In this document: positions 1 through 64,000 of the stretch, piece after piece
Numbering within the stretch: position 1 is the stretch's first letter
Layout of the letters: each line of letters starts with the position of its first letter
DNA from: Patiria pectinifera
Lineage: Eukaryota > Echinodermata > Asteroidea > Valvatida > Asterinidae
NCBI GenBank assembly: GCA_029964075.1
Contig: CM057133.1
Coordinates: 11,866,699 to 11,930,698, forward strand
Length of the DNA: 64,000 nucleotides
Reading direction: 5' to 3'
Made by a program: the position numbers and the translations under genes
Notes under the pieces: generated by a model
Databases searched by the model: none
The model's input: the letters and a program-made list of their open reading frames with translations, nothing else
What the model was told of the DNA's origin: nothing

Positions 1-3000
1 TGGTGTCAAGATCTTGAAAATCAAAGTGAGGCAAATGACGCAAACAAGAATGGTGCGCTTTTGTATGCGTCAAAATGGTATACACTGTCAATACACCTGG
101 CACAAAAAGAAACTAAGCAGTTTTTATTATCATCCTTGTTTGGATATCTCTCGATGAACAAAAAAATCCGAAACATAGGCCTATATGTTTTGTAACGGAA
201 ACTTTCCGGTTCAATTTGAGACCTAACTTGGGAACAATGTGTAAGAAATAAGGAGAGCGCAAGCGCTGAAGCTCCTGAAGCCCCAAACTAATGCACTTAT
301 AGCGAGATTTTCAATCGGCATTGCAACACACAATAATTGAATATGGGGCCTGCATCATTGCAGTTATTTGATTGGTTTATGAATCCGAAACAAATTTGTG
401 TTTGTATTTTATTGTTTTTATTGTTATTTGTATACAGGTAAGGTATACAATACAAGTTGCCGTGGTTATCGTGCTCATTAATACAATAAAATACCTAATA
501 TATGTAGATAACATTGAAGAAATACACTAATATTATATTTAAACATTAATTGCTGATCATGTCAGAGATTTCTGTGCTTAAAAGGACCAAAAACTTCTTT
601 AAGCCAAATAGAATGTCATGCCACGGGACATGCGAGCCAGCAACTTATCGAAAGGTGTACCGTTCAAGATGCCGGGCTTGAAAGAGGTATCATCATTGCG
701 GTTGTTGTATGTAAACTGTTTATTTTGCTTGAGGTTTAGATAGAAATCCGATTTTTTAGAATGTCTAAGAGTCTGTTAATGCAACTGCAGAAATATCTTC
801 TGCATCCTCCTACTGGTCAGGGTCATTGTGCTTTCTTTAAATTAACATGAGTGAGTGTTATGCTATAAGTTTTTGCTTTGAATCGTTTCGAAGGGAAAAA
901 CGATTACATAAAATTTATACCACCTCGGCTCATATTTTTTTTTCAACCATGGAAAACTTCCTTCCTCCATGCTTCAACTGCACAAGAAAGGTACATCGTC
1001 ATTTTCTTCGTCTAAAGTGTAGAAAACAGACAGAAAACGTAAGTTTCACGGTTTTCAAACATTTGCTGTACAAGTTTAGAGAAGTGTAATAATGCATGTT
1101 ATTGGTTCACAATGTTTGTGTTGGTCACAACAGTAAGTAATAAAGGTTACAAATTCAAACTTTTTCCGCAATCGGGCAACAAAAGCGCTTTGCAAGGCGG
1201 GAATCGAACACTTTTTATGAAGTCTCAACCCGTAAGTTAACGTCGATAGGGTTTTTTTTTTCTACTTGAATGACTAAAACGCTTCAAAACGAACTTTCCT
1301 CACGAAATAGGTTATTCGATAACAATTTTTATCTCTTAAAAGAAAGAACATGGTGTACAAGGTACGCAGTATTATGCTCACTGAGTAAGCCTTGACAAGG
1401 CAAAACAACATCAAACGCAATACAGATTTTATAAAATATCTTGGTATGATAAAAGCGATGATGAAATACACAGCTGATTGGTTTCGGATTCGAGCGGCCG
1501 CCTCGGCACGTAGAATACAAGAGGTGTGTCATAACACGATGAAGAATTTCCGCGACTACGTTCCATTTCTTTTCCCATCGTTTGCAGCCGTCAGTTGACG
1601 ACCAAAGCTTATTTTTTTGTCCAGATTGTCATCGGAATCCACAGTCATCGAGTAATTGTGAAACTAGCCCAGTCAGGTCGACGTGTGAACCCTGGCAAGT
1701 CAGCATAAATATTTTTCACCACCAATTTTTGTCAGTATTTACGAGGCCCATGGGGGCAGACGGCCCAGCCTGACCCGCGTGGCCCAGATTCTATGAACCG
1801 CTCCCAGTAATCAACAGATCCCTCATCCAAAATCGTGGTGTCAGATGGGGACAATTTCCGTAATTTGTTTTTCCGTTGCAATCGGATGCATGATTCATTT
1901 CCTTGTAAACACATAAATTGAACTGAATTGCTATCGCAGGACAGAATTTATTTGCTACGGGGTACGCACGCTGACTAAGTGCCAGGAGGCACCCAAACCC
2001 TGAAAATGGGGGCGGCGATCCCGGGGGAATGCCGGGGGAAGTTGGGAACATTCTCCCGAATGTTTTTTTTTTTGACTGGAGGCGTAAAGATGTGTGCCGA
2101 AGTTACCTGAATTTTCAAAATACTGTTCCCAGCTCCAAAAAAGGGGGCATCGATCACAAAATGAGCCTAAATTGAACAATTCGTATCGCAAGGAATCTGC
2201 ATAAAGCGCGGATACGTACGTATATGGGCCCTGTTGTAATTGGAAGAGCGCCCATAATATGCGGATGGCGTCATGCTCCAGCTTTTCATGCTAGCGGTCC
2301 CCACAACCCCGTCAGGAAATTGCCGTTCCTGATTTTAAGTATAGGGTTCCGACTTTGAACGGACAACTGTCTTTATAGACACACAGGATATTAGTGTTAT
2401 TCTATATTTAAGCTGAGACAGAAACCCACAAGAGCTATAGGAGCAACATCGCTCCAACTTGAGGAGAATTTGGTACATCCTTGCTCCGCCTCCTCCCCGC
2501 ACAAGACAGGCATCTTGTGCTCCGGTTGCCAACGAACGTGCGCAGTCTCCCCCCTCTCCAGGTACTAAACCCATCCAGCACGCAGAACCAATTAATGGGA
2601 TGTCAGCTCGCCAAAACTCCATGTGTCACATTTCATTTTTTTTTGCTTTGCCCAGATGGGCTATATTTCAAGATGATAATTGGCATCGATCACATGACAG
2701 CTCCGTGAAGTAGGTTGGTACGTGTACACCGTGACCTTTGGGTCGTTTTCGACTTGGAGGCGTGCGGAGGCAATGCTACCGTCAATCACTGAGAGACATT
2801 AAAGGGAAAACAGCTGGTAAAACTGGTGGATCCGTAGCCTAGTTCTGGTTCCTGGAGACGGGGGAGCTGTATATACCCCCCCAAGGATCAACAATGATTT
2901 ACAAAGGCAGGATTTCTTTGGCATCACAAAAATTCAAAACTGAAATGATTCAGTTTGAGCTAGCCATCTTGCACGGGTCTCAGAAAAAAAAAGGAACTTT

Positions 3001-3854
3001 TAATGTTCAGTTCAAAGGAAGGACGGGATCAAATTAATTAGTAAACGGCACCTAATTCGTGAAAGATACCACGAGAGATGTGGCCATTTTAGCGGAGTCG
3101 CTACCATTATGTACATCCCTCCACTCGACATGGTATGATCCAACCCCTCCCCCCTCCCAACCCCTCCCTCCAAAAAAATATCAAGACAGGAAACAAAGGG
3201 AGGTGTATGTTACCTTTTTTAGTGTCCCCAAATGACATTATATTTTGAGGCCCGAGAACCAGTTATGTTTTTTTCAACAGTTGTGGAAGGAAATCCGCAA
3301 CAGGATTGGGGGAGTGCTCGGTCGATGTTCCACTATAGCTGGAAAGACCTAACTGAATCTTCCAGGAACGACAGTTTCATAAGTGAAATTGTTGAAATGC
3401 AAAATTGTTCCTGTATTTTTCACCCGGGGTGATTGCTGTATGATAAATACTAACCTTTGGCACTTGGTGAAATATTAGATATGATTTCTGCATACTCTGC
3501 CCTTCCAAAAAAAAACTCCGCCAAAAATGTGGATGTCAAGACAGGAATGCTTCAGTTAAGAGGTCATTGACCTCCAGAACACGGAGCCACTATCCTGCAT
3601 GCCCTGTAGGCCCACGCCATTCTTTTCTCGCGTGTGTTGTTTCCATACCAAGAAATCCTATGCATAATCTGGTTAAGTGCATCGAAAACTAACAATAATA
3701 TGGTTGAATGAACTTACGAAGAAAAAAAATGTGGAAAATAGTGATCCTTAAATTGTATATCCTCTACCTTTTTTTTGGGTTTATTGTGCAATATTACAAT
3801 TTTGACGCAATGGCATCTTATAACAGTCAGTTCTGAATTACTATAGTTCTGAAC

Positions 3855-4112
3855 AAATGCGGATCGGGGGGGGGGCAACGGAGGCCATCCCCCCCCCCCA
3901 AAAAAAGAACCCAGTTTTGTTTCAGTGACGTCGCAATAAAAAGGCAGGCACTTCGTGCACCACCATCATTTTTCTCAAAAGAAAAAATGGTAAAAGTGGT
4001 CAGAAATTGCCTCAAATCGCACCACAGAGCATCTAGAATAAAAAAATCCCACTTTTTGGGAGACTTTTGCCCTCCCCCCTAAAAAATATTGTGTTCTGGA
4101 TCCGCCCTTGGT
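3855..4112. repeat. Decayed element with poly-G/C tracts and ggatccgccc end
   Basis: gcggatcggggggg near 3859 and tctggatccgccc near 4096-4108 form a weak inverted pair. The interior has ccccccccccaaaaaaaa and later cctcccccctaaaaaata tracts. This looks like an old non-autonomous DNA transposon; no target duplication could be read. Confidence 0.35.
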
Positions 4113-7100
4113 TCTGAAGTGTTTTCGTCCTTGCCAGTTCACTATTGAGTACTGACCCGGCCTGTATCTGTAAAGTACACAACTTAAATGTGGCTCTCGA
4201 TTGTATAAGCGCCCGCAGATATAAATAGTCCTGAAAAGCCGAAAAGATATCTTTTCCAAGTAGAAAAAAGCAATCGTCATGCCTGCTACGTTTTGAACAA
4301 TTGTGATTTTTATGAAATGCGTCAATGTGCCGGTATTTTTGTACGTTGAAAAAAAACATACCTGTCCCATTGAAGTCACACGTTTTTGTTACTTTCATTT
4401 TCATTCATCCTTGTCTCCCACACACAAACACATGAACTGCTCTTGTGAAATGTGTTTCCCTTAATATTTACAATGACACAAGCAAATAACAAATCAGTGT
4501 ATTCAACATTTTAGCGCCAAACTGACGCTACTATTTATAATACATCCCTCTTGTAGAGTCGATGCATGGGAATCATAAACTGTTTACAACTTGAGGTATG
4601 GATTTCCCAACAATCAATGTTCTCTTATATTCACTCATAGTTTACTCTAGTCATGATTGTGAGATGGGGCCTAGATGGAACAAATTGTTCAAATAAGTAG
4701 ACCAAAACGTGAAACAGTGCTTTTAATATTCAACAAACATAATTATCAGATACTAGTTTTGAGTAGATATAGCTTTTGGTCACACGTATTCGTCACCGTT
4801 TTGACGCAGTGCTAATGACGAATCCGTCAGAAACCGAGATAGGCCCTCTTCTGAGATGTTTGGATATTCAAACATTTTATATCCTCTGCATGCTAACAAA
4901 ATTTCGAGACATAAAATTCCATCGTTCGTTAATTACGCTAACTACACAAAGTAGTGAAAGTGCGACACACTCAAGTTTTCGTTTTGACGAAGTGACGAAT
5001 CTCTACTCGTCACTTAGTCTCATCGGTTTAACACGCGTGCTACAGTTAGATTTATGTTATGGTGTCGTCATCAATGTTTTGATATGAAAAGGACCAAATG
5101 CTGTCCGAGAAAAAAAAATTACATCATTTTGTCATCACTAAGACGAAGACGCTTAGTAATGATTATAGCCAACCCCATCCCAATTGCCTTGAAACAAATG
5201 AGATGAGAACATCCCTTCATTTCGCTGCCTCCGGGTACCACTGTCAACATTTTTGGCAACGGCCGCAACGAGGGGAAATAATGAAGTTCAGGTTCGGGTT
5301 CAGCCCAGGTTCGGGTTCAGCCCAGGTTCAGATGAAAGCTGATCTACGTCAAATGTCGCTACTAATATTACTCCATCACAATGGTTGGCCCTTGGGCCGA
5401 CCCGCTTGCCATGTCACAACTCATTGCGTGCAACATGTCTGACAGTCCGAGAAATCTGACGTCGATCGCTTCAATTTAGTTGGCACAATCCGTTTTTCCA
5501 ACTGCACACGACCCTAGATCCGTGTGATACTTTGTATTTGACACTGAAGGGTTTAGTCTAACAAATTATTAATTTTTATTTTGGCGTGTCTTCCATAAAA
5601 GGCATTGCCATTTTTCTTTTTCTTTTTTACATCAAACCTACAGAAATGCCTTCCTTTCTGCCTCACAGTTAGCAGTATGTTAACAGTGGACCTCATCACC
5701 GTTGACCCGTTGTTTATCATTTCAGCCATTATTGCGGCGGGAACCAGTACCAAAAGCAAGAGGGGTAGTTGAATGAAAAGTGGGTCGATTTGTTCTTTTT
5801 CGTCCGTAACAAAAATGATTAAAAACGGGGAGAGTATTACCATAAAAGCGGTTGTGAGGTGCACGCGCTTTCGTTTCTGAAAAAGTGATTTCAACAACTC
5901 GGAAACCACCTTTTTGAATACCGGACCGTAAATTTCATGACTTTAAAATTCTTCAGAAGGTTTCCAGACCATGTGTTATTGAAGTAACAGTTAGTGCCAA
6001 TATTCAATGGCATGACTTTTGAGGTTGGCCTCCGCAGGTGTTACAACTAGGTGTAGGCAGTTGCCAGACGAGACAATTTGACTCTACTAAAACAGAACTC
6101 ATTCAGTGAGGGATGCTACATTTCAAAACAAAATCAAAAGAATTCATGCGGCCTGACGTTGCAAACTTAACAAGTTCTTCTTCAGAGGCAAAATGACAGA
6201 GGTACACGAAACAAACATGTAGGGACTCACAAGCATGCGGGGCTAAGGGAAACACCAAAAGGGATTATTGGGTGGGGCACATATGAATACCAGTGTATGT
6301 GCTTGTCAAAAGTTATGATGACGTCATCGTCCGAAAGGGCGCCCACCAAACTTCAAGTATTGTACCAATCCTCTAGTATTGTACCCAAAATTTGGGAGCA
6401 AAAGGATCATAACCGAATGTTCAGTTACATGGTTTTCGTTTATAACGCTTGCCGAAATTCCTTTTCGTGGCAATTTTGGGGTGTAACTTTTTGCAGCGCG
6501 CTGAATGAGAAAGGATAAAACTCAAGGTGTGTCACGTTAGTCAATGTAGCAGACTTGCTCTTGTAATGTCAGTGACGTGAATTGATAATGTGAATTGTAA
6601 GGAATCACGATAACTTTACTTTGGCCCAGCTGGTGAACGTTCTGGAATTGTAGCAAGCTTTCTCCTACCCGGAAGGACGAAAAGTATGTTGCATGCATGT
6701 GGGAGGCCCGGGCCTGGGAGGCCCGTGCGTTAATCCGCTACTGACAAAAATACTGTCTGTCCCACGACAGGGTTTCAATAAAAATCTGTGCTTTCTGCAT
6801 CTGCTCAACAGCAATGCCAGGGTAAACTCGGCACTCAACAAACACGACAACGGGAGGCCTAGGGCGAGGAATGATACGCCCCGCGTCCAACTGACAAAAC
6901 TGTAAACGAGAGTTGGGCAACTGTGTTGTATTACATGCCAATATTTATGGAACGCCCTCCTTGTATGACCTGTAACCAAATTGGGATCACTGGCTGTCCA
7001 TCAACTTTCACTGTAGTTTATTTACTAAAAACCTTCAGTTGTTGATTATGGAAGGGACAAATATGTACACCCAAGAAATTTAACGGTAGAAAACTATCAG

Positions 7101-8809
7101 AACGGATGCGACAGGCGTTATACGCGAACATAATCTATGCCATGAACAACGCTTCCTGAATTATTTTCCGGGCATTTACAGAAATATTATTTTTTTGGAG
7201 GACAGCTTCGACAAACATTTGCGGTAGTCAAAGCCCCGTCTCCTAATAATTCAGAGTCTTTTGTGCTTCATTTACGCAGGATTAATCCTTGAACTTTCAA
7301 TGAACCGTGTTTTTTTCTCGTCTGTGACGCACTTGTGACGTGTGTCGTAGAATGAGGGTGGGGCATCAGCTTTGAATACGGCCGGATCCGACCGGAACCC
7401 TTTTTTTCCGGGGCCGAATGGCCATGGCGCCAGCCGCCACTCCAAATTCGAAAAGCGGAAAGCGGGTGGGGGACCACAGGACCTCATTTGACGCTCTGAT
7501 TTTTTCCCCTGTAAATCTCTCTTTTTAATATTTATATTTACATAGGCCTACCCTAAGTGCGAAGGGAATGCATTGTCAGAAATCCTCTGTTTGTTTTATT
7601 CCCTGAAATAAATAAAAACAAGATTATTCGGTGCGAAGTAATCTAAACATCCCGGGAAACGTACACGGGCAATGGAATCGCGGCAAGGGGAAGTCTCTTT
7701 AAAATAAAAAATACTTTGAAAAGAATGAATTTCGCTCCCGACCAACCCGGGGGGGGGACCGAACCCCGTTACAGTATTCAGACGGAACCCTCCGTCGCCG
7801 CACCATTACAAAGGAAACTCGTCCCGTACACGAACCATCACTTCACAAAAATACAATCCTGGGGTCGAAAGTGCACGACCTTCCGTTAAAAAGCATATTG
7901 TTCTCCCCAAATTCCTTTCCACAAAATACCTTTTCATAAAGAGCCCATACGACCTTGTTTCTCAGCAACAAACCCCAGGTTTCATAACTACATGTATTTC
8001 GTAACTATATCTTCACTGGGCCGTACAGTTGAAACTGCTTTGCATCACGCTGCGTGACTGGCACATTGTTATCAAAATAAGGACACCGTCTTATTTACCA
8101 CAAAAATTGGTCTGAACAAACACTGATGGCTATCATGCCAGGCTTCTGGCACGAAAGAAATGACACGGCGTATCAAGGTTGGAATTCTGACCCCAGTTTC
8201 TGAGTACGGTCTCTCTGTTTTCACGGAGGTTATCTGGAGGTTATTTTGCGACGACCAGAGGTTGTTTTGTTGCTACATCTTTCCGTTAGCATGATGAAAC
8301 GAAACTGATTACAACCCTGTTAAGCCTTGATCAGTTTGCAAAAAGCAGGGAAACGAAAGTTTTTCGATGGGCTCAGCCAATCCGCTCAGTCTTTGGTGTG
8401 GGAAAAGTTGCTGCTCTTTCAGTTTCATTTTGACATGACGGCCACGAATAAAAGAAATCAATCGATCAGTCCATGATTCTCTTTCTCAGTGCTTCCCAAG
8501 CATTTGTTTTTCATCCAAGTTTACCCTATAACAATTGCAACTTGTGGCTTTTTCATAATCAAATCACTGATATTCTTTGAGATTGAATTGACAATGTATC
8601 CCCTCCCACAAACACCGTGTCAAATCTACTGCAAGGAAGTAGTCAATAAAAATGCCAAAGAAATGAGAACTCGGTAAAGGCACCCGCAAATTACCCTGGG
8701 TTGTCCGTCAGGAAGCTATTACCGAATAAACCAACACGATCTGTCATTGCCTGCCTGACAGATTTACGCACGAGTTAGGTTTGCGGTTTTAAGCACGTTC
8801 TTGTCACTC

Positions 8810-9185
8810 GGCCCTTTTCTGCGCGCGACCTACAACCGACCCCGGCAGTTTGCAAGCACTCGCGCGGTACTACCCGATTTGACCGAGGGGTGAACTTTAC
8901 AGAAACGGGACAAGGGAAGGTAGCCAGCTAGCTAGGGAATGGCATGTGCCGGGGCCCGGGACCGTCAGCGGCATTTCAAACAAGAAATCCCCGTGGGGTA
9001 CGGGTCTCGGGAAACGAAAGTTGAAGGAAGTACTGCACGAACAACACACCTGGGACGATCCGGAATACTGGGAACATGTGACGTCACTCCACATTCTGTG
9101 TTTGTTGAATAGTCTGCAAACATCGACCGCGCACAAGCAAAACAAATCTTGTAAAAACAGGTTTACTTTCCCCCCCTGGGGAATA
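8810..9185. promoter_or_regulatory. CpG-rich block with E-box/CRE cluster
   Basis: CpG density is clearly higher than in the flanks (gcgcgcgacc, ctcgcgcggt, ccgggaccgtcagcggc). catgtgacgtcactcc near 9075-9091 joins an E-box (CATGTG) and a full CRE palindrome (TGACGTCA). An ATG at 8939 opens a 57-codon plus-strand frame with no recognised family. It could be a promoter or first exon of a plus-strand gene, or a repeat remnant. Confidence 0.3.
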
Positions 9186-9595
9186 TAGGCAAACAGAAAA
9201 CTATGAAGTAGCGTGCCCGAGGATTGTAGTCATCTTTAAACCCCTATTATTTGTAAATTTTAAGAGATCAACAATCACGTGAAGTGGCGTCTAATTTCTC
9301 ACCCCCCCCCCCACAAAAAAAGTTGAGAGGGCAAGTACTCCACAAAATAAATATAATTCGTTGTTCTAGCTCTCCAGGCTAATGGATGTTCCGAACTTTA
9401 AAGTACCCCGAATGCCTTGAAATTTATTTTGACTCGATCCTGATTTCTGACACTGATCAGTGCATGACATTGGCTCAAAATCACAAACACACGGGCGGCA
9501 ATGCCCGCTGAAAATGCTCCAATCACAAGGCTTCCTCCAACGACAAGGCATCAAACAATAAATACAAATCAACAACGCCATTCATCCCCGTTACC

Positions 9596-9601
9596 TTTAT
9601 T
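9596..9601 (-). promoter_or_regulatory. Candidate poly(A) signal AATAAA
   Basis: Minus-strand gaATAAAgg, the most distal of three AATAAA hexamers considered downstream of the ferlin stop. It is placed only by motif; an earlier hexamer at 11417 or 10092 could serve instead. Confidence 0.3.
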
Positions 9602-11638
9602 CATAATCCTTTAAACAGAAGACTGTGGAGTGAGCGCCTTCTACATAATGTAAAAATCAAGCCTAATCGTTAACAATACCAAGTCAACAATAAAGAAACT
9701 GGTCAATAAATGATTGGATATTGGAACTATATCTGTGCCTTCATCTCAGTTGAATAAATGATATCTGGCTAATTCTAAAAAAAAAAGTTTACATTCATCT
9801 TAAAAGTGTAACGAACACCATTTGCAAACATTCAAGAATGAAACCGTCAAAATATCACGAAATGTCCTATAAAATTATAGGATCAAGCATCTTGAGAAAT
9901 CACTGCGCCTATCATTTTCGAGAAAAGAGTAGCAACCATCATGTCCTTGCGATGGTTAGTTCCAAACCATCGCGCTTACAATGCTTTGCGTCGAGAAAAA
10001 ATAAAGATGCATTGTTACAGTTTTCTCAAAAAGTATATCTACTGAGCTGAAATTTCGAAAGTTTTTTTTTAATTTAATATCCTGCTTCAAATTTATTTTA
10101 CTGTTCCCTGAATCGGCAAAACACATTTTGTTTTGTAAATGGTGTCCATTTACCTTCAATATCAGGCACCTACTTCTTAAAAAAGTAACTAGTCTTTTAT
10201 GGTGACATCGTCATCATTGTGGCCAACTTAAATTAAGAAAAAAAAAGAGACTTGAAGATGATACCTAACAAATATCAAATCCTTCTTTAAGAACTGATGT
10301 GATCCAATTTTACTCTTCACTTGTTATGACTGACACAATGATACAAACAGATGTGTATTTTGGTCTATTTGTGTAATGATGCTGAAATGATGGATCCTGA
10401 ATACACACAAGAGAACATATAGTCACTGAATCATGTACATTGACACGTTCACCAGTTATAGTGGATTTTTTTTTCTTTCAAATTGGTCAAACATTAAGAT
10501 GGATTTTATTACATGAGCTACCTTTTCTAAAACCTTTGTGGTCATGTTAGAATTTATAATTCTTTTTCCTTTGATTAATACTAAGGCCACTTTATAGTTC
10601 ACTTTTTTGTAATCTACAAAAGCACATAGAAGACGTACGCATCAGGCTAAATACAAAAATAATCTCAATTCGGAAAAATACCTGATTGTAGCTGGAAGCA
10701 CAGTAACATATGCAAGCAACCTGCACTAAATCCTTCACAGGAAAAAAACAAAAAATATCGTTCTTGGACAAAAAATTCATTATCAAATTTCTCCACATTT
10801 CATCCACACCAATATTGACGGGGACAAATCAATGCGATCAAACCACATAATAACCTTAATTATCAAGTTCATCGAGGAATACCCAAACTGTCAGACAGGA
10901 AAAAGGAAGACAGTGCATTTTTTGGGGTTTTTTTTGCGTAAGGCACTTTTGAAGAAAGTTAATACTTGTGACATCTATTGCAAAGAATTGTACTCAATAA
11001 ACCAGGATTTTTTTTCCTACATTCTACGAACTAGTTACTACTATTACCACACAGGCCTTACCTACTACATGATTACAAACCGACTCAGAGGCTTTATCAA
11101 AAGTAGAAATACCACAAACGACGTTTAATTTTAGGAAAATATACTCTATCTGGAAGACTTCAACAAAATGGTTGGTCAACCCTAATAGACCTTTTAAAAG
11201 AATGTCCATCTCCCAACCCTGCAAAAAAAGGCACATGGACAACTTGTCTTTAAAGTTCTCTTTTTTTTTATAGTTAATCTATTGTTAAATACCGTAAGGT
11301 TAACGCTACAAAAGAAATTCCAATCACCGATTATATTTTCAATTATTGCTCAATTTTAGTTCATGATACTCTGAATTTTTTTTTTCATGCAGGAAAATAC
11401 ACTTTGTGTTACAATGTTTATTTGTTATAATTTATACTGTCATTTTTCATCACCAAAAACTACAATATATTTTTTATCTAGTATCCATGATTATATCAAC
11501 AAATCAAAAGATATTCTAAATTGTCTCTAGAAAAACAAAAACAAAACAAACTACATTTACTTTGTAAAGGTAGTTTCCCCTCATTTGCTACCCTCAAGTC
11601 CGAATATTTGATTTGTTTTGGAAGCTGTCTTGCTTGAA

Positions 11639-11814
11639 AAACAGTTGACTCCTCTTAATACAAAATTTGCGGACATAGCTACAATGTTTGTTATATCCAC
11701 ATTTTGTCTGAGAAGGGTGTCGGTCCCATTCATTGTACACAAACGCCCGGTTTGACCCGAGGCCATATTTTCACCATAGCCAGAATATTGTATTAATGAG
11801 AGTCAACTGTACCT
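11639..11814. mobile_element. pogo/Tc1-like MITE in the 3' UTR
   Basis: Ends acagttgactcctcttaata and tattaatgagagtcaactgt are inverted repeats, bounded by TA on the right. The interior shares ggtcccattcattgtacac with the copy at 18464-18654. TIRs of the CAGTCRACTCTCGTTA type fit the pogo branch of the Tc1/mariner group. It begins about 16 nt after the ferlin stop codon. Confidence 0.7.
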
Positions 11815-11830
11815 TTTCGTCCGAGATACT

Positions 11831-63688
<51,858 letters not shown>

Positions 63689-63821
63689 CTGTAAACAAAC
63701 AAAGAATTCAAGTAAACATCAGAACTTCTTTGGGATAATTTGCTCATGAAAGGACATCATCTTGTGAATAGTTTGGTTGCACTACCCACTGCTACATCAG
63801 ATTCGAACCAGCGAGCTACCT

Positions 63822-63975
63822 TAAGCTTAGTGGTCGAGTGGTTAAGATGTCTGCACAAGTAAGCAGGAGGTCGTAGGTTTGAGTCCCACCCGAGTAGTTG
63901 TAAATGTTTCTCACAATTACTCGGGACAACACCGAGTTACAGTTTTTATAAAATACGCTGGTGTAGGGCAAAACC
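63822..63975 (+). mobile_element. tRNA-like SINE head
   Basis: tggtcgagtggttaagatg (A box) and ggtttgagtcccacc (B box), then ctcgggacaacaccgagtta. There is no clean cloverleaf, so a SINE is favoured over a tRNA gene. Lies just upstream of the first ferlin exon in the window. Confidence 0.65.
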
Positions 63976-64000
63976 CAATAATGAATTGACATCACCCCGA

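Larger units (their letters stand above)
1..9595. other. No gene recognised; repeat-bearing intergenic sequence
   Basis: Open frames here are short, lack family motifs and do not join through plausible splice sites. Poly-G/poly-C next to poly-A/poly-T tracts (3867-3906, 7749-7758, 9302-9320) mark decayed repeats. The only compositional anomaly is the CpG-rich stretch at about 8.8-9.2 kb. Confidence 0.6.
9596..11830 (-). other. Probable ferlin 3' UTR region
   Basis: AT-rich sequence without long conserved frames follows the stop. Minus-strand AATAAA candidates lie at 11417-11422, 10092-10097 and 9596-9601; which one is used cannot be told from sequence. The first part (11639-11814) is a MITE, so the transcript would carry it 16 nt after the stop codon. 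Confidence 0.45.

Noticed and set aside
847-1089. 80-codon plus-strand frame at the left edge
   Set aside because: Low complexity of charge and no motif; length within chance expectation in 64 kb.
63822-63890. tRNA gene
   Set aside because: Pol III boxes only; sequence continues into a repeat body and lacks paired acceptor arms.

Overview
This window is animal nuclear DNA with one large split gene on the minus strand. Intron phases, GT-AG borders and protein family place it as a type I ferlin (dysferlin/myoferlin class). AT-rich introns, frequent tacatgta-type motifs, tRNA-derived SINEs and many short inverted-repeat elements suggest a marine invertebrate deuterostome, most likely an echinoderm. 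That taxonomic call is inference; no species-diagnostic marker was seen.

Layout. Positions 1 to about 9,595 show no convincing gene: decayed repeats, homopolymer tracts and one CpG-rich block near 8.8-9.2 kb. About 9,596-11,830 is the probable ferlin 3' UTR. From 11,831 to 63,688 lie 35 proposed coding exons, which join without frame breaks into the C-terminal 1,625 residues. The N-terminal part (C2A, C2B, FerI, C2C) lies beyond the right edge. Reading right to left in coordinates, the protein runs: C2-like segment, FerA helical bundle, FerB, nested DysF region, C2D, C2E, acidic and proline-rich linker, IDWWSK block, C2F, C2G, a WWPC motif, and one C-terminal transmembrane helix. This is a tail-anchored Ca2+-sensing membrane-fusion and membrane-repair architecture.

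The introns hold the unusual material. Several minisatellites are each bounded by inverted repeats, so they look like foldback or MITE-type elements with an amplified core. One of them (35.4-36.0 kb) carries 14 same-direction copies, plus one inverted copy, of a 16-nt hairpin that matches the metazoan histone mRNA 3' stem-loop; the 14 copies are sense to ferlin transcription. A second array (49.5-50.3 kb) repeats the 3' end of a coding exon with its splice donor about seven times downstream of the real donor. Long near-perfect hairpins, a piggyBac-like palindromic element, a pogo-like MITE just after the stop codon and a MITE about 10 nt from a splice donor add to this. Other intron sequence holds no supported gene.
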